Source of the DNA: Rhizobium sp. Root1212
GTDB lineage: Bacteria > Pseudomonadota > Alphaproteobacteria > Rhizobiales > Rhizobiaceae
Length of the DNA: 64,000 nt
Direction: 5' to 3'
Assembly (NCBI RefSeq): GCF_001424985.1
Contig: NZ_LMDA01000022.1
Coordinates: forward strand, 186,001 to 250,000
The position numbers and the translations under genes were made by a program. Below, one piece after another: positions 1 to 9,606 of the stretch; positions within the stretch are counted from its first letter, which is position 1; the number at the start of each line of letters is the position of its first letter. The notes beneath the pieces were generated by a model. The model made no database searches, was not told the DNA's origin, and was given only the letters and a program-made list of their open reading frames with translations.

Positions 1-149
1 AGGCTGACGCCGATCACTCCGGCATCATCCTGCGCAAGGGCGAGCCGGAACTGCTGGAAGCGATCAACAAGGCCCTGGCCGAGATCAAGGCCGATGGCAC
101 CTACGACGCCATCTCGCAGAAGTATTTCGGCGCCGACGTCTCGAAATAA
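1..149 (+). CDS. Polar amino-acid ABC transporter substrate-binding protein, C-terminal 49 residues
   Basis: The gene is cut by the left edge; the frame is open from base 3 to the TAA at 147-149. The visible tail reads KADGTYDAISQKYFG and ends DVSK, the typical end of periplasmic family 3 binding proteins, in which the last helix carries a 'DGTY..I..KYF' pattern. The same ending occurs in the complete binding protein at 60295-61074 (DGTYKAINDKYF). It would capture a polar amino acid in the periplasm for the permease and ATPase that follow on the same strand. A hairpin at 197-225 lies before the permease, an arrangement often seen after highly expressed binding-protein genes. The ligand cannot be inferred from this fragment. 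Confidence 0.85.
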   Translation, partial: ADADHSGIILRKGEPELLEAINKALAEIKADGTYDAISQKYFGADVSK

Positions 150-196
150 GCATTTGCGAGCGGCGGTTTCGCCCTCACCTGTGCTCCGCTATAGTC

Positions 197-225
197 TGAT
201 CCGCTCCGCCCGCCGGGGCGGATCA
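197..225 (+). other. Intercistronic hairpin between binding-protein and permease genes
   Basis: An 11-bp stem (TGATCCGCTCC with GGGGCGGATCA, including one G-T pair) around a 7-nt loop. No T-run follows, so it looks like an mRNA-stabilising or partial-termination stem rather than a full terminator. Its place fits lowered expression of the permease relative to the binding protein. The T-G pair and the function are inference. Confidence 0.5.
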
Positions 226-247
226 ATGTCTTTGAAGGGGTCGTTTC

Positions 248-924
248 TTGCCCGCCTGGCTACAACTCATGCTGGATTCGCTCCAGCCCCTCCTCTGGGC
301 GGGTCTGATCTTCACCATTCCGCTGACGCTGCTCTCCTTCGCGCTCGGCCTTGCGCTTGGCCTTGTAACGGCCGTCACCCGGTTGTTCGGGCCGAAGCCG
401 CTGGTCGCCGTCGCCCGCTTCTATGTCTGGGTGATCCGCGGCACGCCGCTCTTGGTGCAGCTGTTCGTGATCTTCTATGGGCTTCCGAGCCTTGGCATCC
501 TGCTCGATGCCTTCCCGGCGGCGCTGATCGGCTTCACGCTGAACATCGGCGCCTATACCTCGGAAATCATCCGCGCCGTCATCTCCTCTGTCCCCAGAGG
601 ACAATGGGAGGCCGCCTATTCGATCGGCATGAGCTGGAGCCAGGCGATGCGGCGCACGATCCTGCCGCAGGCGACCCGTGTCGCCGTGCCGCCGCTGTCG
701 AACACCTTCATCTCGCTGGTGAAGGACACCTCGCTTGCCGCCGCGATCACCGTACCGGAGCTTTTCCAGACGGCGCAGCGCATCGTCGCCACTACCTATG
801 AGCCGCTGATCCTCTATATCGAAGCGGCCTTGATCTATCTGGCCCTGAGTTCGGTCCTTTCGGCGCTGCAGGTGCGGCTTGAAAAGCGCTTTGCCCGTTA
901 TGGCGGTTTCCTGGAGGCGCGCAC

Positions 925-928
<4 letters not shown>
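248..928 (+). CDS. Polar amino-acid ABC transporter permease (HisM/YecS family), TTG start
   Basis: Inner-membrane permease of 226 residues, the normal size for the His/Glu/cystine family. Hydrophobic segments lie near residues 17-40, 55-80, 90-105 and 190-210. The EAA loop that docks the ATPase is visible as GQWEAAYSIGMSWSQAMRR near residues 118-136. I chose the TTG at 248 because GAAGGGG (234-240) sits 7 nt upstream; the in-frame ATG at 269 has no such site. The stop overlaps the ATPase start (ATGA at 925-928), indicating translational coupling. With only one permease gene seen, it probably works as a homodimer. Resemblance is to cystine/diaminopimelate permeases, but the substrate is not proven. 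Confidence 0.93.
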
Positions 929-1686
<758 letters not shown>

Positions 1687-1693
1687 GGACTTC

Positions 1694-1810
1694 CCTTCTC
1701 CCCAGCGGGGAGAAGGTGGCGCGCAGCGCTGGATCAGGGGGTCTATCCACGCATTCGGGATATGCCGCCTCCATCTGCCCTTCGGGCATTTTCTCCCCGC
1801 TGGGGAGAAG
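1694..1810. repeat. Palindromic intergenic mosaic element, possible bidirectional terminator
   Basis: A perfect 10-bp stem (CCTTCTCCCC / GGGGAGAAGG, loop AGC, 1694-1716) and a second 8-bp stem of the same sequence family (TTCTCCCC / GGGGAGAA, 1791-1809) flank about 75 nt that contains a third small hairpin (TGCCC TTC GGGCA, 1776-1788). Such paired CTCCCC-GGGGAG palindromes between convergent genes resemble the RIME-type repeats of rhizobia; naming it so is from memory. It sits between the 3' ends of the ABC ATPase gene and pyc and could end transcription from both sides, although T-runs are absent. Confidence 0.55.
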
Positions 1811-1818
1811 AGGAGCCC

Positions 1819-4800
1819 TTACGCGCCGTAGACGATCAGCAGATCCTTGGCGTCGATCTGCTCGCCGGTCCTGACCAAGACTTCGGCGATCGTGCCGTCC
1901 TTTTCCGCATGCAGCGCCGTTTCCATCTTCATCGCTTCGATGGAGAGCAGGATATCGCCCGCCTTGACGGACTGGCCGGCAGACACCGCAACCGTGGAGA
2001 CGACACCCGGCATCGGCGCGCCGAGATGGGCGGCATTGCCGGCATCGGCCTTGCGGCGAATGGCCGAGGAGGCCGCGCGGTTGCGATCGGGCACCTTGAT
2101 CAGGCGCGGCTGGCCGTTGAGTTCGAAGAACACCTTGACCATGGCCTGCTCGTCCGGCTCGCTCTTCGCCTGATGCAGGATGACGAGGGACACGCCCTTT
2201 TCCAGCTCCGGCAGCAGCTCCTCGCTGGCCGAAAGCCCATAGAAATAGGCAGGCGTCGGCAACACCGAGACGGGGCCATAGGTATCCGCAGCCAGCGCGT
2301 AGTCGGTGAAGACCTTGGGGTACATCAGGTAGGAAGCGAATTCGAAGTCGGAGACCTCGCGCTCCAGCTTCGTTTCGATCGCCTTGCGTTCGGCGGCGAG
2401 ATCGGCCGGCGGCAGCAGCGAGCCGGGAACGGCGGTATAGGCCGCCTCGCCCTTCAGCGCCTTTGCCTGCAGCGCCTTCGGCCATCCGCCCGGAGGCTGG
2501 CCGAGATCGCCCTTCAGCATCGAGACGACGGATTCCGGGAAGGCGATGTCCTTCGCCGGGTTTTCGACATCAGCCACCGTCAGGTCCTGAGACACCATCA
2601 TCAGCGCCATGTCGCCGACCACCTTGGACGACGGCGTCACCTTGACGATATCGCCGAACATCTGGTTGGCATCGGCATAGGCCTGCGCCACCTGATGCCA
2701 GCGGGTCTCAAGCCCGAGCGAGCGGGCCTGTTCCTTGAGGTTGGTGAACTGACCGCCCGGCATTTCATGCAGGTAGACTTCCGACGCCGGCCCCTTGAGG
2801 TCGCTTTCGAAGGCGGCGTACTGGTTGCGCACCGCTTCCCAATAGAAGGAGATGCGGCGAAGCCATTCGGGATCGAGGCCCGGATCGCGCTCGGAGCCCT
2901 TCAGCGCCTCGACGATCGAGCCGAGGCAGGGCTGCGAGGTGTTGCCGGAGAAGGCATCCATCGCCGCATCGACGACATCGACGCCGGCATCGACGGCGGC
3001 AAGCACGGTCGCCGCCGCAATGCCCGAGGTATCATGCGTGTGGAAGTGGATCGGCAGGTCCGTTGCTTCCCGCAGCGCCTTGAACAGCACCGTGGCGGCG
3101 GCAGGCTTCAGGAGACCGGCCATGTCCTTCAGCGCAATCATATGCGCGCCGGCCTTTTCGAGATCGGCGGCAAGCGCAGTGTAATATTTCAGGTCGTATT
3201 TCGGCCGGGCCGAATTGAGGATATCGCCGGTGTAGCAGATCGCCGCTTCGCAGATCTTGTTCTCTTCGGCCACCGCCTCCATCGACACCCGCATGTTGTC
3301 GACCCAGTTGAGGCAGTCGAACACGCGGAAGACGTCGATGCCGCCCTTGGCCGCCTGCCGGACGAAGTATTTCACGACGTTGTCGGGATAGTTCTTGTAG
3401 CCGACGCCGTTGGCGCCGCGCAGCAGCATCTGCAAGAGCAGGTTCGGCGCGTCTTCACGCACCTTTGCGAGACGCTCCCACGGGTCTTCCGTCAGGAAGC
3501 GCATGGACACATCGAAGGTGGCGCCGCCCCAGCATTCGAGCGAGAACAGCTCCGGCAATGCCTTGGCATAGGTGCCGGCGATGCGGGCGATGTCATAGGT
3601 GCGAACGCGGGTCGCAAGCAGCGACTGGTGGCCGTCGCGCATCGTCGTATCGGTCATCAGCACGCGCTTTTCGGCGCGTACCCATTCGGCGAATTTCTTC
3701 GGGCCAAGTTCGTCGAGCTTCTGCTTGGTGCCGGCCTTAACCGGCGCATCGATATGGGGAAGGACCGGCTTGGCCGCATCCGCCTTCGGCTTCGGCCGAC
3801 CCTTGGCTTCCGGGTGGCCGTTGACGGTGACGTCGGCAAGATAGGTCAGCAGCTTGGTGGCGCGGTCCTGGCGCTTGACCTGCTGGAACAGTTCCGGCGT
3901 CGTATCGATAAAGCGGGTGGTGTAGCTGTTCCCCCGGAATTTCGGATGCGAGATGATCGCTTCGAGGAAGGTGAGGTTGGTGGCGACGCCGCGAATACGG
4001 AATTCGCGCAACGCCCGGTCCATGCGGTCGATCGCGTCATCCGGGTTCGGCGCCCAGGCCGTGACCTTTTCCAAGAGCGGATCGTAGAAGCGGGTGATAA
4101 CCGCGCCCGAATAGGCCGTGCCGCCATCGAGCCGGATGCCGAAGCCGGTGGCGACGCGATAGGCGGTGATGCGGCCGTAATCGGGGATGAAGTTGTGTTC
4201 CGGGTCTTCCGTGGTGATACGGCACTGCAGGGCATGGCCGTTGAGGCGGATGTCTTCTTGGCGTGGAACGCCCGATTCCGGCGTGCCGATCGCAGCACCT
4301 TCGAGGATGTGGATCTGCGCCTTGACGATATCGATGCCGGTCACGACTTCGGTGACGGTATGCTCGACCTGGATGCGCGGATTGACCTCGATGAAGTAGA
4401 ACTTGCCGGTGTCCATATCCATCAGATACTCGACCGTGCCGGCGCCGATATAGCGGGTCGCCCTGGCAATCCGGGTCGAATAATCAGCCAGTTCCTGGCG
4501 CTGCGCCTCGTTCAGGTAAGGGGCCGGCGCACGCTCGACGACCTTCTGGTTGCGGCGCTGCACCGAGCAATCACGCTCGAACAGATGCACGACATTGCCG
4601 TGGGTATCGCCAAGAATCTGGCTCTCGACGTGACGGGCGCGCTCGACCAGCTTTTCCAGATAGACCTCGTCCTTGCCGAAGGCGGCCTTCGCCTCGCGCT
4701 TGGCTTCGGTGACTTCACGGATCAGATCCTTCGGATCGCGGATCGCGCGCATGCCGCGCCCACCACCGCCCCAGGAGGCCTTCAGCATCACCGGGTAGCC

Positions 4801-5277
4801 GATTTCGTCAGCCAGGCGGCGAATTTCCGCCTCGTCTTCGGGCAGCGGATCGGTCGCCGGCACCACCGGAACGCCGATCTCGACCGCCAGATTGCGGGCG
4901 GCGACCTTGTTGCCGAGGCGGCGCATGGTGTCGCCGGTCGGGCCGATGAAGATGATGCCGGCCTCATGACAAGCATCGACGAATTCGGGGCTTTCCGAGA
5001 GCAGGCCGTAGCCCGGATGGATGGCATCGGCGCCGGAAAGCTTGGCGACGCGGATCACCTCGTCGATCGACAGGTAGCTTTCGATCGGCCCCAGATCGCG
5101 GGCGAGATGCGGGCCGCGGCCGATCTGATAGCTCTCATCCGCCTTGAAGCGATGCAGCGCAAGTTTGTCTTCCTCCGCCCAGATCGCAACCGTTTTTATA
5201 CCCAGTTCGTTTGCAGCGCGGAAAACGCGAATGGCAATTTCGGACCGGTTGGCGACAAGGATTTTGGTAATGCGCAA
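1819..5277 (-). CDS. pyc: Pyruvate carboxylase, single-chain, TTG start
   Basis: Biotin enzyme that carboxylates pyruvate to oxaloacetate (anaplerosis). Domains in order: biotin carboxylase, about residues 1-450 (starts MRITKILVANRSEIAIR, contains FIEVNPRIQVEHTVTE); carboxyltransferase, about 530-800 (TTMRDGHQSLLATR, HFHTHDTSG); conserved PYC/OADA region; biotinyl domain at the end with the biotin lysine in EAMKMET at about residue 1117. I chose the TTG at 5277 because GGGGAG lies 6 nt upstream and the resulting 1152 residues match alphaproteobacterial Pyc; a longer reading from GTG at 5316 adds 13 unconserved residues. It stands alone on the minus strand, next to a LuxR-type regulator gene. 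Confidence 0.96.
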   Translation of the reverse strand: MRITKILVANRSEIAIRVFRAANELGIKTVAIWAEEDKLALHRFKADESYQIGRGPHLARDLGPIESYLSIDEVIRVAKLSGADAIHPGYGLLSESPEFVDACHEAGIIFIGPTGDTMRRLGNKVAARNLAVEIGVPVVPATDPLPEDEAEIRRLADEIGYPVMLKASWGGGGRGMRAIRDPKDLIREVTEAKREAKAAFGKDEVYLEKLVERARHVESQILGDTHGNVVHLFERDCSVQRRNQKVVERAPAPYLNEAQRQELADYSTRIARATRYIGAGTVEYLMDMDTGKFYFIEVNPRIQVEHTVTEVVTGIDIVKAQIHILEGAAIGTPESGVPRQEDIRLNGHALQCRITTEDPEHNFIPDYGRITAYRVATGFGIRLDGGTAYSGAVITRFYDPLLEKVTAWAPNPDDAIDRMDRALREFRIRGVATNLTFLEAIISHPKFRGNSYTTRFIDTTPELFQQVKRQDRATKLLTYLADVTVNGHPEAKGRPKPKADAAKPVLPHIDAPVKAGTKQKLDELGPKKFAEWVRAEKRVLMTDTTMRDGHQSLLATRVRTYDIARIAGTYAKALPELFSLECWGGATFDVSMRFLTEDPWERLAKVREDAPNLLLQMLLRGANGVGYKNYPDNVVKYFVRQAAKGGIDVFRVFDCLNWVDNMRVSMEAVAEENKICEAAICYTGDILNSARPKYDLKYYTALAADLEKAGAHMIALKDMAGLLKPAAATVLFKALREATDLPIHFHTHDTSGIAAATVLAAVDAGVDVVDAAMDAFSGNTSQPCLGSIVEALKGSERDPGLDPEWLRRISFYWEAVRNQYAAFESDLKGPASEVYLHEMPGGQFTNLKEQARSLGLETRWHQVAQAYADANQMFGDIVKVTPSSKVVGDMALMMVSQDLTVADVENPAKDIAFPESVVSMLKGDLGQPPGGWPKALQAKALKGEAAYTAVPGSLLPPADLAAERKAIETKLEREVSDFEFASYLMYPKVFTDYALAADTYGPVSVLPTPAYFYGLSASEELLPELEKGVSLVILHQAKSEPDEQAMVKVFFELNGQPRLIKVPDRNRAASSAIRRKADAGNAAHLGAPMPGVVSTVAVSAGQSVKAGDILLSIEAMKMETALHAEKDGTIAEVLVRTGEQIDAKDLLIVYGA

Positions 5278-5386
5278 GTCGAACTCCCCATGACTTGAAA
5301 CACGGCAATGCTGCACCGCAACAACAACATTAGCGCTTATTTCGGGAAGTTCAATTTGATTTGAGCCATAAATGAGGCGTGTTGCG

Positions 5387-6127
5387 TCAGCTGATCAGCC
5401 CGAGCCGGAACGATAGCGCGACGACGTGGTGACGGTTCTTGGCCTTCAGCTTTTCCTGAATGCCGTTCATGTACCAGTCGACGGTGTGGTTGGAGATGTT
5501 GAGCACCTTGCTGATCTCGTTCGATGTCATGCCGTCGGCGAGATAATTCAGCGCCTCCATTTCGCGGCGCGTCATCTGCACATCGACGCTCGATACCATC
5601 TCCTCGAGGATCGCCGGGTCCATCAACTCCAGAAGCCGCCAGAACAGTTTCTTGGCGATGGCGTCGAACAGGCTCATCTCGACCGGGTTCAGATCGACGA
5701 CACGACCACCCAGCGTCATGTTGCCGAGCAGACCGCGCCGGCCATGAACCGGGAAGATATAGCCGTCGTGCAGGCCGTGACCGCGCGCCTCCACCATCAT
5801 GCGCTCCATGCGCTTGCGGTGCGGGTCCGAACGGAAGGCAACGACCGTATCGCGCCAGCGGAAACCGCGCTGGGCATGACCGAGATAACGGATGGTCGGA
5901 TCGATGATGACGTATTTCTTCTTGATGTAGATCTGCGGCCAGCCATCCGGCCACCGGCCGGCGAGCAGCAGGCTCAGCGGATTCTCATTCGGCTTGGGCT
6001 GCCGCACGATCCCGTAGTAGTCGAAACCGTAGAGATCGAGCACCCGCTCGAACTCCTGGACGATCTCGCCCCTGGTCTTCATTTCGTCGATAAGACCGAG
6101 AAAATTCACCAGCAATGTAAGGTTCAT
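5387..6127 (-). CDS. LuxR-family regulator with autoinducer-binding domain (LuxR solo)
   Basis: A transcription factor of 246 residues. The N-terminal 160 residues form an acyl-homoserine-lactone-type binding domain: YVIIDPTI keeps the Asp-Pro pair, FRWRD the following Trp, and GLHDGYIFPVHG the conserved Gly region. The C-terminal GerE helix-turn-helix is visible as MTRREMEALNYLADGMTSNE followed by ISKVLNISNHTVDWYM. I chose ATG 6127 because GAGGG lies 8 nt upstream; a GTG at 6202 would add 25 residues without a ribosome site. No luxI-type synthase gene is in the window, so it is a candidate 'solo' that answers foreign or distant signals. The ligand and targets are unknown; the divergent neighbour is ndvA. 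Confidence 0.88.
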   Translation of the reverse strand: MNLTLLVNFLGLIDEMKTRGEIVQEFERVLDLYGFDYYGIVRQPKPNENPLSLLLAGRWPDGWPQIYIKKKYVIIDPTIRYLGHAQRGFRWRDTVVAFRSDPHRKRMERMMVEARGHGLHDGYIFPVHGRRGLLGNMTLGGRVVDLNPVEMSLFDAIAKKLFWRLLELMDPAILEEMVSSVDVQMTRREMEALNYLADGMTSNEISKVLNISNHTVDWYMNGIQEKLKAKNRHHVVALSFRLGLIS

Positions 6128-6533
6128 TCGAAACACCCTCGCACCGGCCCACCGCGGCCGGCAATAATCCTTGTAGCGCTTCCTGAATACATCGTTCAGC
6201 ACTCATTCATGTTGCAACCGCGATAATCCCCAACGTTCAGTCAAGGTACGGCATAAACGCGTCACGCAGGTCACCGCAAGAGACAAACAATAGCACGCTA
6301 TGCAATTTGCAGTTCGCGCCCTCCGGCCGAACCGACCGCTAGGTTTGTGTGTCTCGATGACCCGAAGCAGTTTTAGCCGACCCGACGAGCAGAATGAATA
6401 GGGAGATTTTCCCGGCCGGTTTCGTTGAAAGGCCCGTGCGCAACCGCATGGACCGGAATACGGCAAGGCAGGTCTTCCAGCGGCGCGGAAAAACGCGCCG
6501 CATCTGACGGTAGGCAACAAGGATTAGAGACCC
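6128..6533. promoter_or_regulatory. Divergent control region between luxR and ndvA, with leader hairpin
   Basis: A stretch of 406 nt without a convincing gene that must hold the promoters of the LuxR gene (-) and ndvA (+). A perfect 8-bp hairpin (GCGGCGCG, loop GAAAAA, CGCGCCGC) at 6480-6501 falls about 32 nt before the ndvA start and would be in its 5' leader. I do not see a clear dyad typical of a lux box. Open frames here are short and lack ribosome sites. Confidence 0.45.
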
Positions 6534-8291
6534 GTGTCATTGTTTCAGGTCTATGCAAGAGCGCTCCAGTATCTCGGCGTTCACAAGTTTCGCGTTTCGG
6601 CGATCGTCCTGGCCAACATCGTTCTGGCGGCGATCACCATTGCCGAGCCCGTGCTTTTCGGCCGCATCATCGATGCCATCTCCAACAAGCAGGGCGTTTC
6701 CTCCATGCTCTTCCTGTGGGCAGGCCTCGGCGTGTTCAACACCATCGCCTTCGTGCTTGTCGCCCGCGAGGCCGACAGGCTGGCCCACACCCGCCGCTCG
6801 ACGCTGATCGCCGAAGCCTTCGGCCGCATCATCGCCATGCCCTTGTCGTGGCACACCCAGCGCGGCACCTCGAATGCGCTCCACACCCTGCTGCGCGCCT
6901 GCGAAACGCTGTTCGGCCTCTGGCTCGAATTCATGCGCCAGCATCTGGCGACCGCGGTTGCGCTGATCCTTCTCGTTCCGACCGCGATGGCGATGGACAT
7001 GCGCCTGTCGGCGGTCCTGCTGGTTCTCGGCGTGCTCTATGTCATCATCGGCAAGGTCGTGATGACCAAGACCAAGGAAGGCCAGGCCTCCGTCGAAGGT
7101 CACTATCATACCGTCTTCTCCCACGTCTCCGACTCGATCAGCAACGTCTCGGTCGTGCATAGCTATAACCGAATCGAAGCCGAAACCCGCGCGCTCAAGG
7201 AATTCACCGGCAAGCTGATTTCCGCCCAGTTGCCGGTCCTCGACTGGTGGGCGCTGGCCTCGGCGCTGAACCGCATGGCCTCGACCATCTCGATGATGGC
7301 CATCCTGGTCATCGGCACCGTGCTGGTGCAGCGCGGCGAACTCGCCGTGGGCGACGTCGTTGCCTTCATCGGCTTTGCCGGCCTGCTGATCGGCCGCCTC
7401 GACCAGATGAAAGCCTTCGTCACCCAGATTTTCGAAGCCCGCTCGAAGCTTGAAGACTTCTTCGTGCTGGAAGATTCGGTGCGCGAACGCGAAGAGCCCG
7501 CCGATGCCGGCGAACTGAACAATGTCACAGGCGAGGTCGAATTCCGCGACGTTTCCTTCAACTTCGCCAATTCCAACGAAGGCCTTCACAACATCTCGTT
7601 CACTGCAAAGGCTGGCCAGACGATCGCCATCGTCGGCCCGACGGGTGCCGGCAAGACCACGCTCGTCAACCTCTTGCAGCGCGTGCATGAGCCGGCCTCC
7701 GGCAAGATCCTGGTCGACGGCGTCGACATCTCCAAGGTGACCCGCAAGTCGCTGCGCCGCTCGATCGCCACCGTGTTTCAGGATGCCGGTCTGCTCAACC
7801 GCTCGATCTGCGACAACATCAAGCTCGGCCGTGAAGACGCCTCCCAGGACGACGTGATACGCGCCGCCGAAGCCGCCGCCGCGGCAGACTTCATCGAGGG
7901 CCGCCAGGGCGGTTACGACACCCATGTCGGCGAGCGCGGCAATCGCCTCTCCGGCGGCGAGCGCCAGCGTATCGCCATTGCCCGCGCGATCCTCAAGAAC
8001 GCGCCGATCCTGGTGCTCGACGAAGCAACCTCGGCGCTGGACGTCGAAACCGAAAACCGCGTGAAGACGGCGATCGACAACCTGCGCAAGGATCGCACCA
8101 CTTTCATCATCGCGCACCGCCTGTCGACCGTGCGCGAGGCCGATCTGGTGATCTTCATGGATCGCGGCCGGATCGTCGAAATGGGCGGCTTTAGTGAACT
8201 GAGCCACAGCAACGGCCGCTTCGCCGCCCTGCTGCGCGCCAGCGGTATTCTTACGGACGACGATGTCCGCATGAGCCACACGGCCGCCTGA
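6534..8291 (+). CDS. ndvA: Cyclic beta-1,2-glucan exporter NdvA/ChvA (ABC transporter, permease-ATPase fusion)
   Basis: Inner-membrane half-transporter of 585 residues that moves cyclic beta-1,2-glucan made by NdvB to the periplasm. The membrane domain (about residues 15-300) begins MSLFQVYARALQYLG; the ATPase domain has Walker A GPTGAGKTT (about 364-372), signature LSGGERQRIAIARA, Walker B ILVLDEATSALD and the H-loop IIAHRLSTV. The start is GTG with AAGGA 10 nt upstream. The sequence and length match NdvA of Sinorhizobium and ChvA of Agrobacterium, required there for nodule invasion or virulence and for hypo-osmotic adaptation. It works with ndvB at 9607-18096; a strong terminator at 8323-8350 follows. 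Confidence 0.96.
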   Translation: MSLFQVYARALQYLGVHKFRVSAIVLANIVLAAITIAEPVLFGRIIDAISNKQGVSSMLFLWAGLGVFNTIAFVLVAREADRLAHTRRSTLIAEAFGRIIAMPLSWHTQRGTSNALHTLLRACETLFGLWLEFMRQHLATAVALILLVPTAMAMDMRLSAVLLVLGVLYVIIGKVVMTKTKEGQASVEGHYHTVFSHVSDSISNVSVVHSYNRIEAETRALKEFTGKLISAQLPVLDWWALASALNRMASTISMMAILVIGTVLVQRGELAVGDVVAFIGFAGLLIGRLDQMKAFVTQIFEARSKLEDFFVLEDSVREREEPADAGELNNVTGEVEFRDVSFNFANSNEGLHNISFTAKAGQTIAIVGPTGAGKTTLVNLLQRVHEPASGKILVDGVDISKVTRKSLRRSIATVFQDAGLLNRSICDNIKLGREDASQDDVIRAAEAAAAADFIEGRQGGYDTHVGERGNRLSGGERQRIAIARAILKNAPILVLDEATSALDVETENRVKTAIDNLRKDRTTFIIAHRLSTVREADLVIFMDRGRIVEMGGFSELSHSNGRFAALLRASGILTDDDVRMSHTAA

Positions 8292-8322
8292 TCCGGCAAA
8301 GCAGCTTTACAACGATCTCAAG

Positions 8323-8350
8323 GACCCCGCCTCGGCGGGGTCTTTTTGTT
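8323..8350 (+). terminator. Rho-independent terminator of ndvA
   Basis: Stem GACCCCGC (8323-8330), loop CTCG, GCGGGGTC (8335-8342), followed by TTTTTGTTT. It directly abuts the stop codon of the convergent opgC gene (8351). Confidence 0.9.
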
Positions 8351-9493
8351 TCAGGCCTGTGCCGCCGAGCCAGACGAAACGGCGCCGAGCCAATCGAGAT
8401 ACCGCGCATAGGCGAAATGCAGGCCGATACCGGCGGCGACATAGGCTGTGCCGAGAGTGGCATTCCTGTCGGTCACGAAGACGAAGACCTGGCCGACCAT
8501 GGCGAGGATCGTGCCGAAGATGAAGACCGGCAGTGAATGGCGGCCGATAATCACCAGCGGATGATCGATCCTGAGCCGCACCAGGGCGCTGAGCTGCGGC
8601 AGAACGGCGAAGAGATAGCCAAGCGCCAGCACGTGCAGAAACCGCGGCGTCGATAGGAAGGTCTTGTCGAAGCCGGTCAGCACGGCCGGCAGGCCATAGG
8701 AAAAATCGATATTCCACCAGGAAAATACGACCCAGCAGAACGACAGGCCGACATAGCCCGCGGCGAGCGCGATCAATAACGGATGCCGCGGCAAGTGGCC
8801 ACCCTCCCCGACGTGCATCATTGTCACGACGCCGATGACGAACAGGAACTGCCAGGACCATGGATTGAGGAACCAGTAGCCTTCATCAAGGAAATTGGCC
8901 GGCGCGATCTGGTAGATGCCCGCCGCAAGCCAGATCGCCCCTGACAAGACGAGCAGCAGCACGGCGCTTTTCGAGCGCAGCCAGAGCATGCCCGGCAGCA
9001 TCAGGAACAGAACGGCATACATCGACAGGATGTTGTTGTAGCCGAGCTGGTGGCCGAGCAGCACCATGGCAACCAGCCCCTGTTCTGTATTTTCGACAAT
9101 CGGCCGGATATTGATTTCGCCGACGAGATCCTGCCGCCCGAAATAGAGCGCGCCGCCGGCAAAGATGGCGAGCGTGATGATGCTGGTCATGATGTGGGCG
9201 ATGTACAGCGTGAAAGCCCGCCGCCAGATGCGGATGCTGACCGCAAGCCGGCTGCCGGCCACGAACTTGCGGCCATAGGCCAGCCCGGCGGAGAGGCCGG
9301 AAATCAGCACGAAGGCTTCGGCCGAATCGGAAAAGCCGAAATTTTTCGAGGTCAGGTATTCGAGATATTGTCCGGGAACGTGGTTGACGAAGATCATCAA
9401 CAGGCAGATGGCCCGGCAGACATCAAGCCGCGTGTCGCGCTGGGTGACCACGCCCGCCGCATCGCCGGCCGGAAGAGGCATTCTCTGAAGCAT
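8351..9493 (-). CDS. opgC: OpgC-type acyltransferase, glucan-modifying membrane protein
   Basis: A polytopic membrane protein of 380 residues with about ten hydrophobic segments. The start RDTRLDVCRAICLLMIFVNH shows the 'R..DV.RG..LL.IF..H' pattern of the acyltransferase 3/OpgC family, and it has the family's SDSAEAFVLISG motif. OpgC proteins transfer succinyl groups to osmoregulated periplasmic or cyclic glucans, giving them negative charge. Its place between ndvA and ndvB supports the cyclic beta-1,2-glucan as its acceptor; donor and acceptor are inferred. It is transcribed towards ndvA and ends against the ndvA terminator. The ATG start has only a weak purine-rich site (GAGCGACGA) upstream. 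Confidence 0.87.
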   Translation of the reverse strand: MLQRMPLPAGDAAGVVTQRDTRLDVCRAICLLMIFVNHVPGQYLEYLTSKNFGFSDSAEAFVLISGLSAGLAYGRKFVAGSRLAVSIRIWRRAFTLYIAHIMTSIITLAIFAGGALYFGRQDLVGEINIRPIVENTEQGLVAMVLLGHQLGYNNILSMYAVLFLMLPGMLWLRSKSAVLLLVLSGAIWLAAGIYQIAPANFLDEGYWFLNPWSWQFLFVIGVVTMMHVGEGGHLPRHPLLIALAAGYVGLSFCWVVFSWWNIDFSYGLPAVLTGFDKTFLSTPRFLHVLALGYLFAVLPQLSALVRLRIDHPLVIIGRHSLPVFIFGTILAMVGQVFVFVTDRNATLGTAYVAAGIGLHFAYARYLDWLGAVSSGSAAQA

Positions 9494-9557
9494 TCATCGT
9501 CGCTCGCATTGTGGCGCCCCGCCCCGTCGCGAATTTTCGATGCTGATAGCAGACATG

Positions 9558-9589
9558 AAAAACCGGCTTTGCGGAGTGCAAAGCCGGTT
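9558..9589 (-). terminator. Rho-independent terminator of ndvB
   Basis: Perfect 12-bp stem AACCGGCTTTGC / GCAAAGCCGGTT with a 5-nt loop (9561-9589); on the minus strand it is followed by TTTTT (complement of 9558-9562). It lies 17 nt after the ndvB stop. Confidence 0.9.
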
Positions 9590-9606
9590 CAGGCTGTCAC
9601 CGGCGG

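Noticed and set aside
1762-5298. 1178-codon open frame on the plus strand opposite pyruvate carboxylase
   Set aside because: Shadow of the GC-rich pyc gene: arginine- and histidine-rich, no ribosome site, no family resemblance, while the minus strand has full Pyc domains.
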